Assembly (NCBI RefSeq): GCF_022605725.1
Contig: NC_065567.1
Location: 39,597,127-39,661,126, forward strand
From: Anthonomus grandis grandis
Taxonomy: Eukaryota > Arthropoda > Insecta > Coleoptera > Curculionidae
Length of the DNA: 64,000 nucleotides
Direction of reading: 5' to 3'
Below, in pieces: positions 36,680 through 47,396 of the stretch; position 1 is the stretch's first letter; every line of letters begins with the position of its first letter. The position numbers and the translations under genes were made by a program. Under the pieces are notes generated by a model, which was given only the letters and a program-made list of their open reading frames with translations, was not told the origin of the DNA and did no database searches.

Positions 36680-38681
36680 CCCTTAATATACACAGTTATT
36701 TTTTATGCCGTAATTGTCAACACTGGGGTCTGACTGACCCAAAATCAATTTTCATAATTTTTAAATGTTACTAAAATAATTAAAGAATTATATTTTTTTA
36801 ATTCTTTACTAAAATATATTTTATTAATATAAGATTACAAAAAATGTAAAAATAAACAAAATACTCATGACTTGTTAAAAATTAGGCAGCAAAATACACA
36901 TTTTTAACTTAGAAATGTAACATAAACTATTAAATAAAATTAAAGAAATTCACCCTTGGATATAAAGCGCATTTATCCCTTTTTTCCAAAAGCGTTTGTT
37001 GTCTTTCTAGTTAAGTTCCTTGCGACTCAATGCCTAATAAATTTTCTATATCTAGTTTTTGACTACGGATTGTTTTTTTAGTGGCACAAACACGTAAATA
37101 GTGGGGTTAGGGGTCAACAAACTGCCAAGATCATACTCTCTTACTATAAAAGCCCTTTGGATAAATGAAGATAAGATTTTAAAGTTCACGCCACGTTGAT
37201 CCAACATTCCAAAAAAACAAAACATCTTAGCAGCTATATTCTTCTTTTTCCTGGATTACAACTTTCTTAGGTTTTGGTGTATAGGAGAGCAAGATTTTGT
37301 CGTTGTCGAAAGTAAAATGAGTTGTTCCAGTTTTGACAAAAAAAAGGTGGTATTTCCCTTTTATTCTTTCTAAGACTTCCAATCATAGTCAATTGATTTT
37401 TTTTTAACATATTTGAAAATAATGATACTGAGCTAAACTAAGCATCAACAGTAATATTGCGATTTGTAACTATTATTGGTTCAGACAACTTACGAAGGTA
37501 ATATTGTGGTACAGATTCGTTCTCAGTTTGACTCTTGCCACAGTATGGTATAGCATTCACCATGTAACCTATACATGCGTCATTAGGCATAATAACTTTT
37601 AGCCTGTACTCATCAGGTTTTCAAGCCATATACACTCGAAAGCTGCATTTTCCCCTATAACCCATTAGTTCGTCTATGGTGCAATATTCGTACGGTATAT
37701 AAGAACTTTTGCAATTGGTAACAAAAATTTTCTAAATGTCACTAATTGCTGCCAGTTTATCACTCTTTTCGCTGCATTCTGGTTGACTTGTAATCAAAAC
37801 GGATAAAAGAAAGTAAAAAGTTAAAGCGATTAAGTGACATTGTCCCTCTAAATAAAGTATTATTATCACGGATTGTCGAAAGTTCACACAGATTTTTATG
37901 TGCATCTCGCATTACCCCCGCTTTATATAGTAAGCCTTTAAAAGCTTTTAGTTCAATATGATCAACACTTCTATGATATGACTGCTGCTGAGTCGGGGCT
38001 AATAATGAAATCTTCCTATCGATTTCCTTATTGGACTGAGCAACAATCTTAGACAACATTTCATTATCCATGAGACTCCCACATTTCAGGAAAAGTTCTG
38101 GCATTCTTAACATCTCTTTTGACCCCTGGCAAGTGTAAAACTACATTTTTTCTTTGCAAGCGTCCCCTTTTTTCAGGTACTTCAGTACACTAACGATAAT
38201 TATTTTTGCTGAAAATGGAAACCAAATATATAAAAAAAACTATCGAATCTATAAAATCACCTCTAAGAGTTTCTTTCTGAGTACTAGTTGATAAATCTGC
38301 AACATAATTACTATTTTCGCCCTCAATTTCATTTTCCATCTTTTCGCATGGACTAAATAACAATGTAATCAGAATCAGAGTCTGATCTAGAGTCTCCAAC
38401 AGGCTCTCTCTCTTCATTTTTACATAAAATATTCTCTATTTCACACTCTAGCTCTCCGAGCCAGTGGACAGTGTAACTCCCGATCACACATTTAATTTTT
38501 TGAAAAAAAACAATAAAATATTAAAATAGTATACTTAAAATATCCGCCTTTCTTTGATTCCTTTAAGTAACACACTGGGGTCAAATAGACATAAAATTAA
38601 CTTTGGACGCTAAAGGCTCCACAGTTCTGCAGATTTAAAATAACGCCACGGTCTTACAGACCCCAGTGTGGTAATTAAGGG
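36680..38681 (-). mobile_element. piggyBac-type DNA transposon relic
   Basis: The element is bounded by TTAA at 36676-36679 and TTAG (one base from TTAA) at 38682-38685, the piggyBac target site. Both ends read CCCTTAAT inward. The motif cactggggtc or its complement recurs near the ends (about 36723, 38573 and 38655), as in the subterminal repeats of this superfamily. The internal transposase is on the minus strand. Length is 2,002 bp. Confidence 0.75.
36990..38417 (-). pseudogene. piggyBac-family transposase, inactivated
   Basis: This is a DDE_Tnp_1_7-type transposase. The acidic N-terminal region is near 38417-38190. The best block, 38113-37760, includes IELKAFKGLLYKAGVMRD, NTLFRGTMSLNRFNFLLSFIRFD and TRMQRK, which are hallmarks of the family. 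Downstream fragments include YCTIDELMGYRGKCSFRVYM near 37690-37630, NITVDA near 37455-37440 and TMIGSLRKNKREIPP near 37400-37350. The frame is interrupted by several stops and shifts, and the C-terminal cysteine-rich domain is not clear. Confidence 0.8.
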
Positions 38682-38685
38682 TTAG

Positions 38686-40015
38686 GAAAATGGTTTTTGT
38701 TTTGAAATATCAGCAGAACAATTTCTAATGATCAACTTAATTAGATTTCCTAAAACTTTAAACATTACTTACGACAGCCATACTTTTCCTAACTTAATTG
38801 TTTTAGCTAGTTAAAAAGCAGACAAAATGTTATTTGAGGTCCTAAACTTTTTAATGCATCAAAAATACTGAAAGTGTTAAATTTTATTGCGTAATCTCGT
38901 AATCACACCAAATTTCCTGCATATATCCTAAAAGAGCTTAAACGTCTCGTAATAATGTTAATACCATTAGTAACGCTTTGATTTTTAGTAAAAAAAACTG
39001 AACAAATCAAATCTATTAAGAAAAGGTTTTTTTAAACCAACCTTTCTGATACATGCATTTATGATGCATTTATTTTAATTAAGAGTATTATTAAGATGTC
39101 TAACTACAGCTTAAATCTACAGCTTCAATACAAGTTTCTTTAAATTATCGAAATACTTTATTCAAAAAGTGCCTCAAGATCTAAAAAATTCTGTCGGTCC
39201 TATTTAGAACTATTTTAACAATAGGCATTCCTTATAAGGGGTACCACATTTACAAGAATTATTTGTCGGTGTTCCCTTCATAAGATTTTATTACACGTCG
39301 TCTACCCAGCTTTCGGATACCTTCTTTATTGGTTTTAACAACAGCTACACAATGTTAAGCCAAATTAGTGAAAAATATTGTTTGTATAAGTGTGTGTAAT
39401 CCCTTTTATTTACATATTCTAACCTATCGTAATGAACTATTCAGGTAATAAATATGTACACCCCGGAGATCGACTCGATAAGATAATATTACTGTCTTAG
39501 TTCTATGCATGACATTTATAGGTACATAATAAATGTCCATTATTTTATAAGCGGCACTTTTTTTAATTCTTTTTTAACTGATGTAATTTTTATTAACTAA
39601 ATAAATTCCTTACAACAGTTTATAAAACAAATAAAATTCAGTTCTTCTTGTATCTGGTTTAAGAAACTGATTTCAAAAATTGGCACTAGCTTGGAGGCAT
39701 GCTATTTATTTATAATATTTTTCCCTACTTTCTAAACTTCTACAATATGCTAGTATAACTATTAACTATTCTATAAGGTTTTTTAAAAGGCTCTCTAATG
39801 CGTTGATTACTTTATAAACAAGTTTAGATTCTTTCAGTTCATCAACATTTACAGCTAATATGCAATATAAATGTTGTCATTAAAACTTGATGCAAGAAAA
39901 GTAATTTAAACTTAATGAATTTTAAATATATAGCATTTTATGACCTCAAGAAAAAATATAATAGTAGATTTACGGTAATATGATTTAGTATGTACTAGTA
40001 TGTAAAAAATAAAAC
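38686..40015. other. Spacer, no gene seen
   Basis: AT-rich intron sequence without recognised genes or elements. Confidence 0.45.
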
Positions 40016-40019
40016 TGAG

Positions 40020-40100
40020 ATTTGCCGTTGCCCTAGTGTAGTTGTTATGAAGCCGATTTGTCCCGAGTTCAATTTCGCACAATATACTATTTTATTTTTT
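40020..40100 (+). repeat. tRNA-like SINE head, probable
   Basis: Block ccctagtgtagttgttatg (40031-40049) resembles an RNA polymerase III box A. gagttcaatttcgc (40065-40078) resembles box B at roughly tRNA spacing. A T-run follows at about 40096-40107. It is too degenerate and too short to be a functional tRNA. It best fits the head of a tRNA-derived SINE or a tRNA pseudogene. Confidence 0.4.
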
Positions 40101-40129
40101 TTTTTAAATTTTAGTTAAAAAGGAAAGTT

Positions 40130-40290
40130 CTGGTATGCTTGCATTTATGGGGAGCGAGGGGGAGAAGGTAAGGAATCCGAGCTTTTCTCGACAACGCAGC
40201 ATATATCGGTTGCTAGCAATGAATTGAGGACGCAGTATATGTTAGTTGCCAGCAAACTATTTATCTATCCAGGTCCGTTGTAGAGGCTAA
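40130..40290. repeat. GC-richer patch with an imperfect tandem repeat
   Basis: After the SINE-like head there is a G-rich patch (ggggagcgagggggagaagg). Then come two imperfect copies of acgcag-atat-ggttgctagcaa, near 40194 and 40232. It may be the body of the same SINE. Nothing coding is seen. Confidence 0.4.
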
Positions 40291-40528
40291 AATCCTACAT
40301 AAATCAATAAATTATAACTATAAAAATTTTAACTAAAGGCTGTAGGAGTTTTAGAAGTTTTACTTGCTGGCAATCAATCGGCCGCTAGCTTCACACACAT
40401 TTTTAGTAGACTTCCGTCGACACCAATTGAGTTTCACGGTTTGAAAGTGGTTTTTGATTATCACAGTAATATTATTTTATTAGGAAAAACTACATTGCTT
40501 CTAATAATTGGCGTATTAAAGAATCTAA

Positions 40529-42155
40529 TTGAAGCATTTAAAATGTTTTAACGTTTTGCTGTATTTGCACTTTTATAATTTACACTCTAGGGTCAAAAGT
40601 ATTTTTGTATTTTGTTTGTTTTTCTTCGGTGGTAAAAAAAATGGTGTGCACGTGTGTATATTTCCCTTTTTCTACTTTTCCTTAAAATTAACAAACTTCC
40701 CATTAAAAAAAAATCACTTTTCCACACTTTTTACTAAATATCTATTTCCTACAACTGTGTTCAGTTTACGTACTCTCTAGGATTTTAAAATTTACGTTTT
40801 CAACGTAGTGCCTAAAAAATTTATTTTACGCATTTATCTTATTGCGGGCCAAAAAAGTAGACAGGCGAGAGCTAATACTAAATAATATTTGGTTGGATCG
40901 ATATGTTTTTATTTCTTTTACTACGAAAATTATGTATAAGCCAAAAAATATTTTTTTGTATTACTTCATGTACCAAAGTACTCTCATTTTTTTTCTGCTT
41001 TTCTTCAAGTGAGAAATTGTAGGGTTTAAGTAAACTTTGTGGCTTAGAATCTCTTTAACATTAGAGAGTATTCAATTATTGTTTTTTTTTCCGAGACGAG
41101 AGAGTTAGTTTTATTACCCTGATAAAGATTATATTTTTTTCAGATTGTTTTTAAATTTTCAAGGTGAGCACAGCATCAGCCAGCTTGTCACATAACAGTT
41201 ATGGTATGGCAACGGCGGAACATTTATTTATGGCTTGCAAATACAAATGCAGAAGAGGTTTTATTTCAATTTACGACCGCTACATTTCACCCTATATGAT
41301 TTTTTTGCTTTGCATAAGAAATATATTTTAGTTATTTTAGTGTGACAATGTATGCATCTATTGATATAGTGAAACTCGATCTCAGTCACATCGTGCTATA
41401 ATATTTTTTACTATTTGTGAAATTTAATATACTTATTTATAGGAACATACATGGTTGATAAATCTTGAAAGTAATAAAAAAGTAAGCTTTATGCACAAGT
41501 TCTCACAATTTTTTTCTGCTTTTTTATCCCTGGCTTTAGCTTTTGCAACTTATGTAATTTTGCTGTCACTGATTGCACTTTAATGATTTTTTCTGTAATT
41601 TTTTTCCTAAATCTAATAGTTGCTACGAGTCTTCTTACTTATTCTCGTTTTAACCTAGCTTCTTTATAATTTCGTTTTGTACCTTATATCACTTTTATTA
41701 TTCACCCTATTTACTTTATATTATGTTTTCTGTTCTACGTGATGTCATTTGTTTATTTTTATGACAGACGTAATCTGAATAGATTTTATTGATAACAATT
41801 GCGACTTTACTTGCCTCTGACTGAAAAAACTCTGGTTCTGATCAGACTTTCATATTCTGACTGAGTTGCATTCATTGAGTTATAAAATTTTAAATATAAT
41901 TATCTATAGTCTAATTTATAGAATAGTTTTAATATATTTTTTTAAATTTTGCTTCTTTAATCTAGCTGCTTCTAGTCTTTTTACTAATTACCTTTCAACC
42001 TAGTGTAATTTCATATAGCTTCTTTTTTTTTTCTCCAAAATAATATCAACTTTAGTACTTTTAAGTTAATTGATACCATTCTTTCTATTCTACGTTATGT
42101 TGGTTTTTCCTTTTTCTGACAGATGTAATCTATTTTCGAAAGTGATAGACAATGG
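40529..42155. other. Spacer, no gene supported
   Basis: The open frame 40529-40780 is T-rich and low complexity, and is probably chance. The two stretches around 41600-41760 and 41940-42125 look like a diverged duplication (agttgctacgagtcttctta, then ttctacgtgatgtc versus gctgcttctagtctttttac, then ttctacgttatgtt). Confidence 0.4.
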
Positions 42156-42160
42156 TAATG

Positions 42161-42360
42161 TAGAAACAGGTAGTCGGACTGACATTATTTTTGTTTTTGG
42201 TACAACACGACGTTTCGGTCGGTAAGTATCTCCGACCGTTATTAAGTGTAAACTCAGTTTAAAAACAGTTTACACTTGATAACGGTCGGAGCTATTTACC
42301 GACCGAAACGTCGTGTTGTACCAAAAACAAAGATAATGTCAGTCCGACTACCTGTTTCTA
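42161..42360. repeat. Near-perfect 94-bp-arm hairpin
   Basis: The left arm is 42161-42254 and the right arm 42267-42360, with a 12-nt loop. By my count the arms differ at 4 of 94 positions. They include gtacaacacgacgtttcggtc. The flanking agtgatagacaatgg at 42141 resembles motifs next to two Penelope-like relics (33 and 11718), so it may be a Penelope-type terminal repeat pair or a snapback element. Confidence 0.85.
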
Positions 42361-42364
42361 GATG

Positions 42365-43406
42365 TACTCTAAGTAGATTTTACTGATTACAATTGTCACT
42401 TCAATTGCTTTTGACTGAAGGAAGTTAGAGACATAGATTCTGGCTGAATTATATTCTGTTAATCTGTCTAATACGTAATGAGGAATACAGTTAATTGAAA
42501 AGTCTAATTAATAACATTAAAAAATACAGAAATTCATAGCAAAAATCGTATATAACAATGACATTCGCGACGTCATTTACAATTACGATGCCGACTTTTA
42601 GACAATAATTATATCGGAATTACGAGATCTTCTAATTGACGTTACCTTAGAGGTTTTCTTTTTGAAAATAATATAATTCGAGGTTTTTAGGGTAAAATTT
42701 GTTGCTAATCATATTACAAGTATTTTTACCCTTTATTTCTAAAGTAACTGACCGTATAGGAAAAGTTCTGCATAAAAAAAATTATTTTTAAACCAACGAA
42801 GAAAGTAGAAGATGCCCTGCGATCAGTTGAAGATAGCAGACCTGTCAAGAAAGTCAAAATTCATTATCAAAATTTTCTTCTAGAGGAAGAATAAGTAAAG
42901 GATCCTTTCTGGAAGAACGCAGCTCCCCAAAAAATAAAATAATTGAGTTCGAGACATGATTAAAAGTTCCAAGAATAATCATTATCTTAATATTAACTAT
43001 TTTCTAAAGGTCTGCTTCAATGGAAATTAGTTATACTGAATTGCAACTATGACAATTGTGCTCAATAAAATAACGTGAAAAAATTGTTTCCTTGTTGTTG
43101 GGTTGAACAGAGATTCAATCGTAGTATGGAATGGATTGTATTTTAAATCAGGAAATCATATACAAAAATAATAGTTGACGATGATAATTTGTGAGTAACA
43201 TATTTCTTTTTTGTGAAATATTTAATACTAGTACGTTATGTTATTAATGATCCTATAAAACCTTATCTAAATGATTTATAACTTTTTTGTTAATCCTTAT
43301 AAGTAATTCTATACCTTTCTATTAAATTTAGTAGCCTATAGGGTAGCCCTAGGATCTTATGTTGGATATTGAGTGGAATTATTTTGCCTATTTATTAGAA
43401 AATAAC

Positions 43407-43460
<54 letters not shown>

Positions 43461-44251
43461 TGTAAAAAATTGACAACTACTTGTTTGTAATCAAAACAAA
43501 CTATTGTGTTCAAAAAGGTACATATTCCCTTTTTAATAAACAATGTTTATAGTTTGCTCACTTGTGTGATTATAAATATCTATAACATTTACTAATGAAT
43601 TTAACAAATCATTTAAATGCTGTTAGGTGACATAAAACTTTTGACAAGTTGTATTGTAACCAAGAATTAGTTAAACCAAATAATCGAGTTTATCGGAAAT
43701 TCAAATAATCAGTCTAAAACTTAAACAAATTCCACACTAGAAGTAGATCATTTCACGTAAGCATAAAGTTACAACATACTAAAGTATAAAATTGCCCAAT
43801 GTTATAAATATCACTGTTTAATTGCTTTTACCATTTTTAATTTTTAACAGAAACAGTTTAAATGTAGACTTTATATATTACCCAATAAAATTAAATCGCT
43901 TACAGTTTTTGTATTTTAGTCACATTATTAAAACAAATATAGGTATTGCAACTAGAACTAGTTTTAATAATTCTTGACGATTATTTAAAAATGCTTAAAC
44001 TATTACTGTTTTTTGATTCTTATTACAGACCGACATTTCTTACTAGCACAAATAACAATATCTGAGTAAAATCTAAATTTAAGTCAGATAAATAAATAAA
44101 CTAAAAATTCATTTAACAATTGGTTTTAAAATATCAAATAGAAGCAATATGTATTACTACCAATCTTCTTACCTGCTTATTATGAAACATTACTATAATG
44201 CTTGTTACCTCTAATATTAAACAAGTAAGCGTAATATTAAACATACATATA
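42365..44251. other. Spacer with a (TA)n microsatellite
   Basis: A (TA)24 run lies at 43411-43458. The remainder is AT-rich with no recognised gene. Confidence 0.6.
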
Positions 44252-45779
44252 CAGATCGTGTTATCGTGAGCTACGTATTACCCAAAATAATGGCGTGTCC
44301 CAAAATATTACGCGAAAATCCAGGCATTTTTTAAATATTTATTCTAATGCGGGTTTTACAGACATGACAATGTGTAAAACCCGCATAGAATTGTAATCTT
44401 AAAATGTTTAATATGTTGTGTTTTGCATAATGAAAATTAAAGCGTTATTCTAATAAAAAATTAAATATCAAGTCTGATAAAAATATACTAAAAAATCAGA
44501 AATAAAACTCTAATACACAAACTTAACAACATATCATTTTCTTTAATAAAAGGCTCAAATAAGCCGCCTTCTTTCGCTAAACAAAAACTTAACCTATCGT
44601 AAAAGCTATTTCGCACCTCCAAAAGAGTTTCAGATAAAATGGAATTGGCACCTTCGACAATTTTATTTCGCAACTCCTCTAAATTTGTTGGCCTACTAAA
44701 TTCATGCTTGTAAATGGTCTGCTTAAGGTAACCGCACAGATAAAAGTCATTTGGAGACAAATCTGGAGATCTAGGAGGCCATTTAATATCGCCAGTCCCA
44801 CTAATAAGACGGTTAGGAAAAGTATTTGTTAAACATTCTTTTACTCTAGCCGCGTTATGAGCAGGACAGCCATCTTGCTGAAAATAAACCGATCCCAGGT
44901 CTACATCAGGTAGGATTTGAATGGCAGGAAGAACTTGGTTTTGCAGCAACTCAAGGTACTTTTGGGCGTTTAAAGTACCTTCAATAAAAAATGGCCCTAT
45001 AACATTGTCGCCCAAACATTCAATTTCTGAGGATACTGGGTACGAAACTGAAAACTTCTGTGCTCGTTTTCCTGAGACCAATAACGAACAATGGAAGGAT
45101 TGTGTTTGCCATGTAATGGAAGAGAAGATTCATCAGAAAACAAAATATTTTTTAAAAAATATTCGTTTTCATTTGCCTTTTCCATCATGGTTTCAGAAAA
45201 TTCCATTTTTCGCTGCTGGTCTTCAGGAAATATTTCCTGAGTTTTTGAATACTTGAAAAATTTGTACCCATATTTTTTCCAGATACGAGCAATAGTTTTA
45301 TTGCTCATTCCCAGTTCCTCTCCAACACTTCTAGTGGACCGTGTTGAATCAAGTTCTAGGGTACTGCAGACCATTTCTTCCCGCCGTTCTATATCCTGGA
45401 CCACTTCAACAGGTGGTTCTTGACTTTTTGTGTGGCATTTTTTACAATCTTGAAGACAAAAGATGTCTCAAAATTTGTAACCACATTTAAAACTATTTTT
45501 GCACAAGGAATCGGTCTATTCTCAAATGTCACTGAAAACAATCTCACATCTCTACATTGTACTGCCGAATTGCCTCCATAAAATCATTTAATTAGTTGAA
45601 CTCTTTGAACGAGAATAACGCTCAAAAATTATTAATGCAACGTGCAGTAACACAGCAAAGTGAGGTCTGCTGACTCCCGGTTCAAAAAATAAAAACGAAA
45701 AATTCCGCCGCCTGCAAGCCGCAACCAAGCGGTGTTGCCATTATTTTGGGTAATACGTAGCTCATGATAACACGATCTG
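44252..45779 (-). mobile_element. DD41D-type Tc1/mariner element with 43-bp TIRs
   Basis: The element is 1,528 bp, flanked by TA (44250-44251 and 45780-45781). The termini begin cagatcgtgttatc and are 43-bp inverted repeats with one mismatch. They are shorter than and different from those of the other two DD41D families in the window. One minus-strand transposase pseudogene is inside. It ends 6 bp before the Tc1 element at 45786. Confidence 0.9.
44488..45404 (-). pseudogene. DD41D-type transposase, one frameshift visible
   Basis: An N-terminal open block (45404-44997) carries the HTH-like TRSVGEELGMSNKTIARIWKKYG, ILFSDESSLPLHG (first Asp) and IVRYWSQENEH, up to QYPQKLNVWA. A small frameshifting deletion near 45000-45020 switches to the block ending at 44488: GDNVIGPFFIEG, VYFQQDGCPAHN (second Asp) and SPDLSPNDFYLCGYLK (third Asp). 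I count 41 residues between the last two Asp. The C-terminus is YDRLSFCLAKEGGLFEPFIK. Upstream residues to about 45600 probably hold the degraded start. It is the best-preserved DD41D copy, but it is still broken. Confidence 0.85.
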
Positions 45780-45785
45780 TATATA

Positions 45786-47328
45786 CACTATCGGACAAAA
45801 GTAGAGAAACTTCTAAAAATTCTTTGATTTACGGAAACCATGTATTTAAATTAAATATTTACTACAAATATTGTAGTTCTCAACAACTGCGTTTTTTTTA
45901 CCGCATTTTACATGCCTCTTATCAGTTGTTTATTTACAATAAAAGAATTCAAATATTTTCGGATGGACATAAGTAGAGAAACCTAAATATCAATCGTCCA
46001 AATTTAGTATTTAGTTCGCTTTACGTGAGTTCTGTTGATAGTTTTGCATAGTTTTTTTAATCAACATGCCTCGCGGAAGATATTTGTCTGAAGACCTTCG
46101 TAGAAAAATAGTTGATGCACACAAGAGTGGTATACGACAAGTGGACATTAGTAAAACGCTTAATTTGCATAAGTCCGTTGTTAGCAAGACAATTTCTAAT
46201 TTTAAAACACGAAATTCAACAAAAAGCATTAAAAAAAGTGGCCGCCCAAGAAAAACAACCAAACACATGGAAATGATGATAAAAAGAATTGCCCAGTCTG
46301 ATCCTCACAAATCAGCAAATAAAATTTTAAGTGAATTACCTGGTGTTAATGTTAGTTCTAAGACCATACAAAGACGACTGAGGGAAGGAGGATTATTTAG
46401 TAGAAGAGCCGCTAAAAAGCCGTTTATTAGCAAGAAGAATCAGAAGGCCCGACTCAACTTTGCACAAAAATATTTGCATTGGACAACCAACGACTGGAAA
46501 AAAGTTCTTTTTACTGATGAAAGTAAGTTCAATTTGTTTGGGTCCGATGGAATCTCATGGGTACATCGACCACAAGGCAAAAGATTCGATCCAAGATATA
46601 CACAGCCTACGGTAAAGCATGGTGGTGGCTCCTGCATGGTATGGGGTTGCTTCTCTGGGTTCGGTACAGGACCATTACACATCATTGAGGGTATCATGGA
46701 TCGATTTGTGTATTTAGACATCCTACAAAATGTAATGCTACCCTTTGCTGAGGATAATTTACCTTTGACTTGGATATTCCTACAAGATAACGACCCCAAA
46801 CATAAATCAAAGGTTGTCAAAGATTGGTTTTTATCGGAAAATATTAGGGTTATGGACTTTCCTGCGCAAAGTCCCGATCTTAACCCGATTGAAAACCTCT
46901 GGGAGGAACTAGACCGGCGTGTAAGGCAACATCAGATCAGTAATAAAAATGATCTTATAAAAGTTTTACAAGATTCCTGGAATTCTATTGGAGAGGAAAC
47001 CATTATGAAACTGTTGGAATCCATGCCAAATCGATGCCGCGAGGTGATTGCCAATAAGGGATACTCTACTTACTATTAATTTTTCTAAGATAGAAATAAG
47101 AAATAACTTGTACTTTTGGAATAAAATTTAGTTTCTCTACTTTTGTCTCATAAATATTTTGTTTAATTAAATTAAATCTTAGGATTTTCTTCTACAATTT
47201 ATTTTACTTTATACAAATTAAGTCTTAACAATTATTGTTGATTTTCATTATGTGTAGAACTGCATTAGTTTTGAAGTATTCAAATAAAACGCAAATTTAA
47301 AAAGTTTCTCTACTTTTGTCCGATAGAG
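45786..47328 (+). mobile_element. Tc1-type transposon, apparently complete
   Basis: The element is 1,543 bp with 27-bp outer terminal repeats at 45786-45812 and 47302-47328 (core atcggacaaaagtagagaaa). Inner copies of the gtagagaaac motif lie at 45964-45983 and 47131-47149. That gives two transposase-binding-like repeats per end, an IR/DR layout as in Sleeping Beauty-type elements. TA dinucleotides flank it (45784-45785 and 47329-47330), inside a TA-rich tract. It encloses an uninterrupted transposase gene. Confidence 0.93.
46066..47079 (+). CDS. Tc1-type transposase (DD34E), intact ORF
   Basis: This 337-residue transposase catalyses cut-and-paste transposition into TA sites and acts in the nucleus on its own terminal repeats. 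Residues 1-50 form the first helix-turn-helix (EDLRRKIVDAHKSGIRQVDI). A GRPRK hook lies at 59-63, and the second HTH-like part at 66-108. The catalytic domain has D151 (LFTDESKF), D241 (FLQDNDPKH) and E276 (SPDLNPIENLW), with 34 residues between the last two. The GGGS-C-MVWG box at 186-194 is also present. Length is normal for Tc1 (about 340). The ATG sits 280 bp inside the left end with context caacATGCC. No stop or frameshift is seen, so activity is possible but not shown. Confidence 0.95.
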   Translation: MPRGRYLSEDLRRKIVDAHKSGIRQVDISKTLNLHKSVVSKTISNFKTRNSTKSIKKSGRPRKTTKHMEMMIKRIAQSDPHKSANKILSELPGVNVSSKTIQRRLREGGLFSRRAAKKPFISKKNQKARLNFAQKYLHWTTNDWKKVLFTDESKFNLFGSDGISWVHRPQGKRFDPRYTQPTVKHGGGSCMVWGCFSGFGTGPLHIIEGIMDRFVYLDILQNVMLPFAEDNLPLTWIFLQDNDPKHKSKVVKDWFLSENIRVMDFPAQSPDLNPIENLWEELDRRVRQHQISNKNDLIKVLQDSWNSIGEETIMKLLESMPNRCREVIANKGYSTYY

Positions 47329-47330
47329 TA

Positions 47331-47340
47331 TATATATATA

Positions 47341-47384
<44 letters not shown>

Positions 47385-47396
47385 TATATATATATA
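47331..47396. repeat. (TA)n microsatellite at the Tc1 right end
   Basis: A TA run with a few interruptions starts directly at the Tc1 target site, so the element appears to have inserted in or next to the simple repeat. Confidence 0.9.

Noticed and set aside
40529..40780. 83-residue open frame
   Set aside because: Phe/Leu/Lys-rich low-complexity translation of T- and A-runs, expected by chance.
46440..46820. Minus-strand 126-residue open frame inside the Tc1 transposase
   Set aside because: It is the antisense shadow of a strongly conserved transposase gene.
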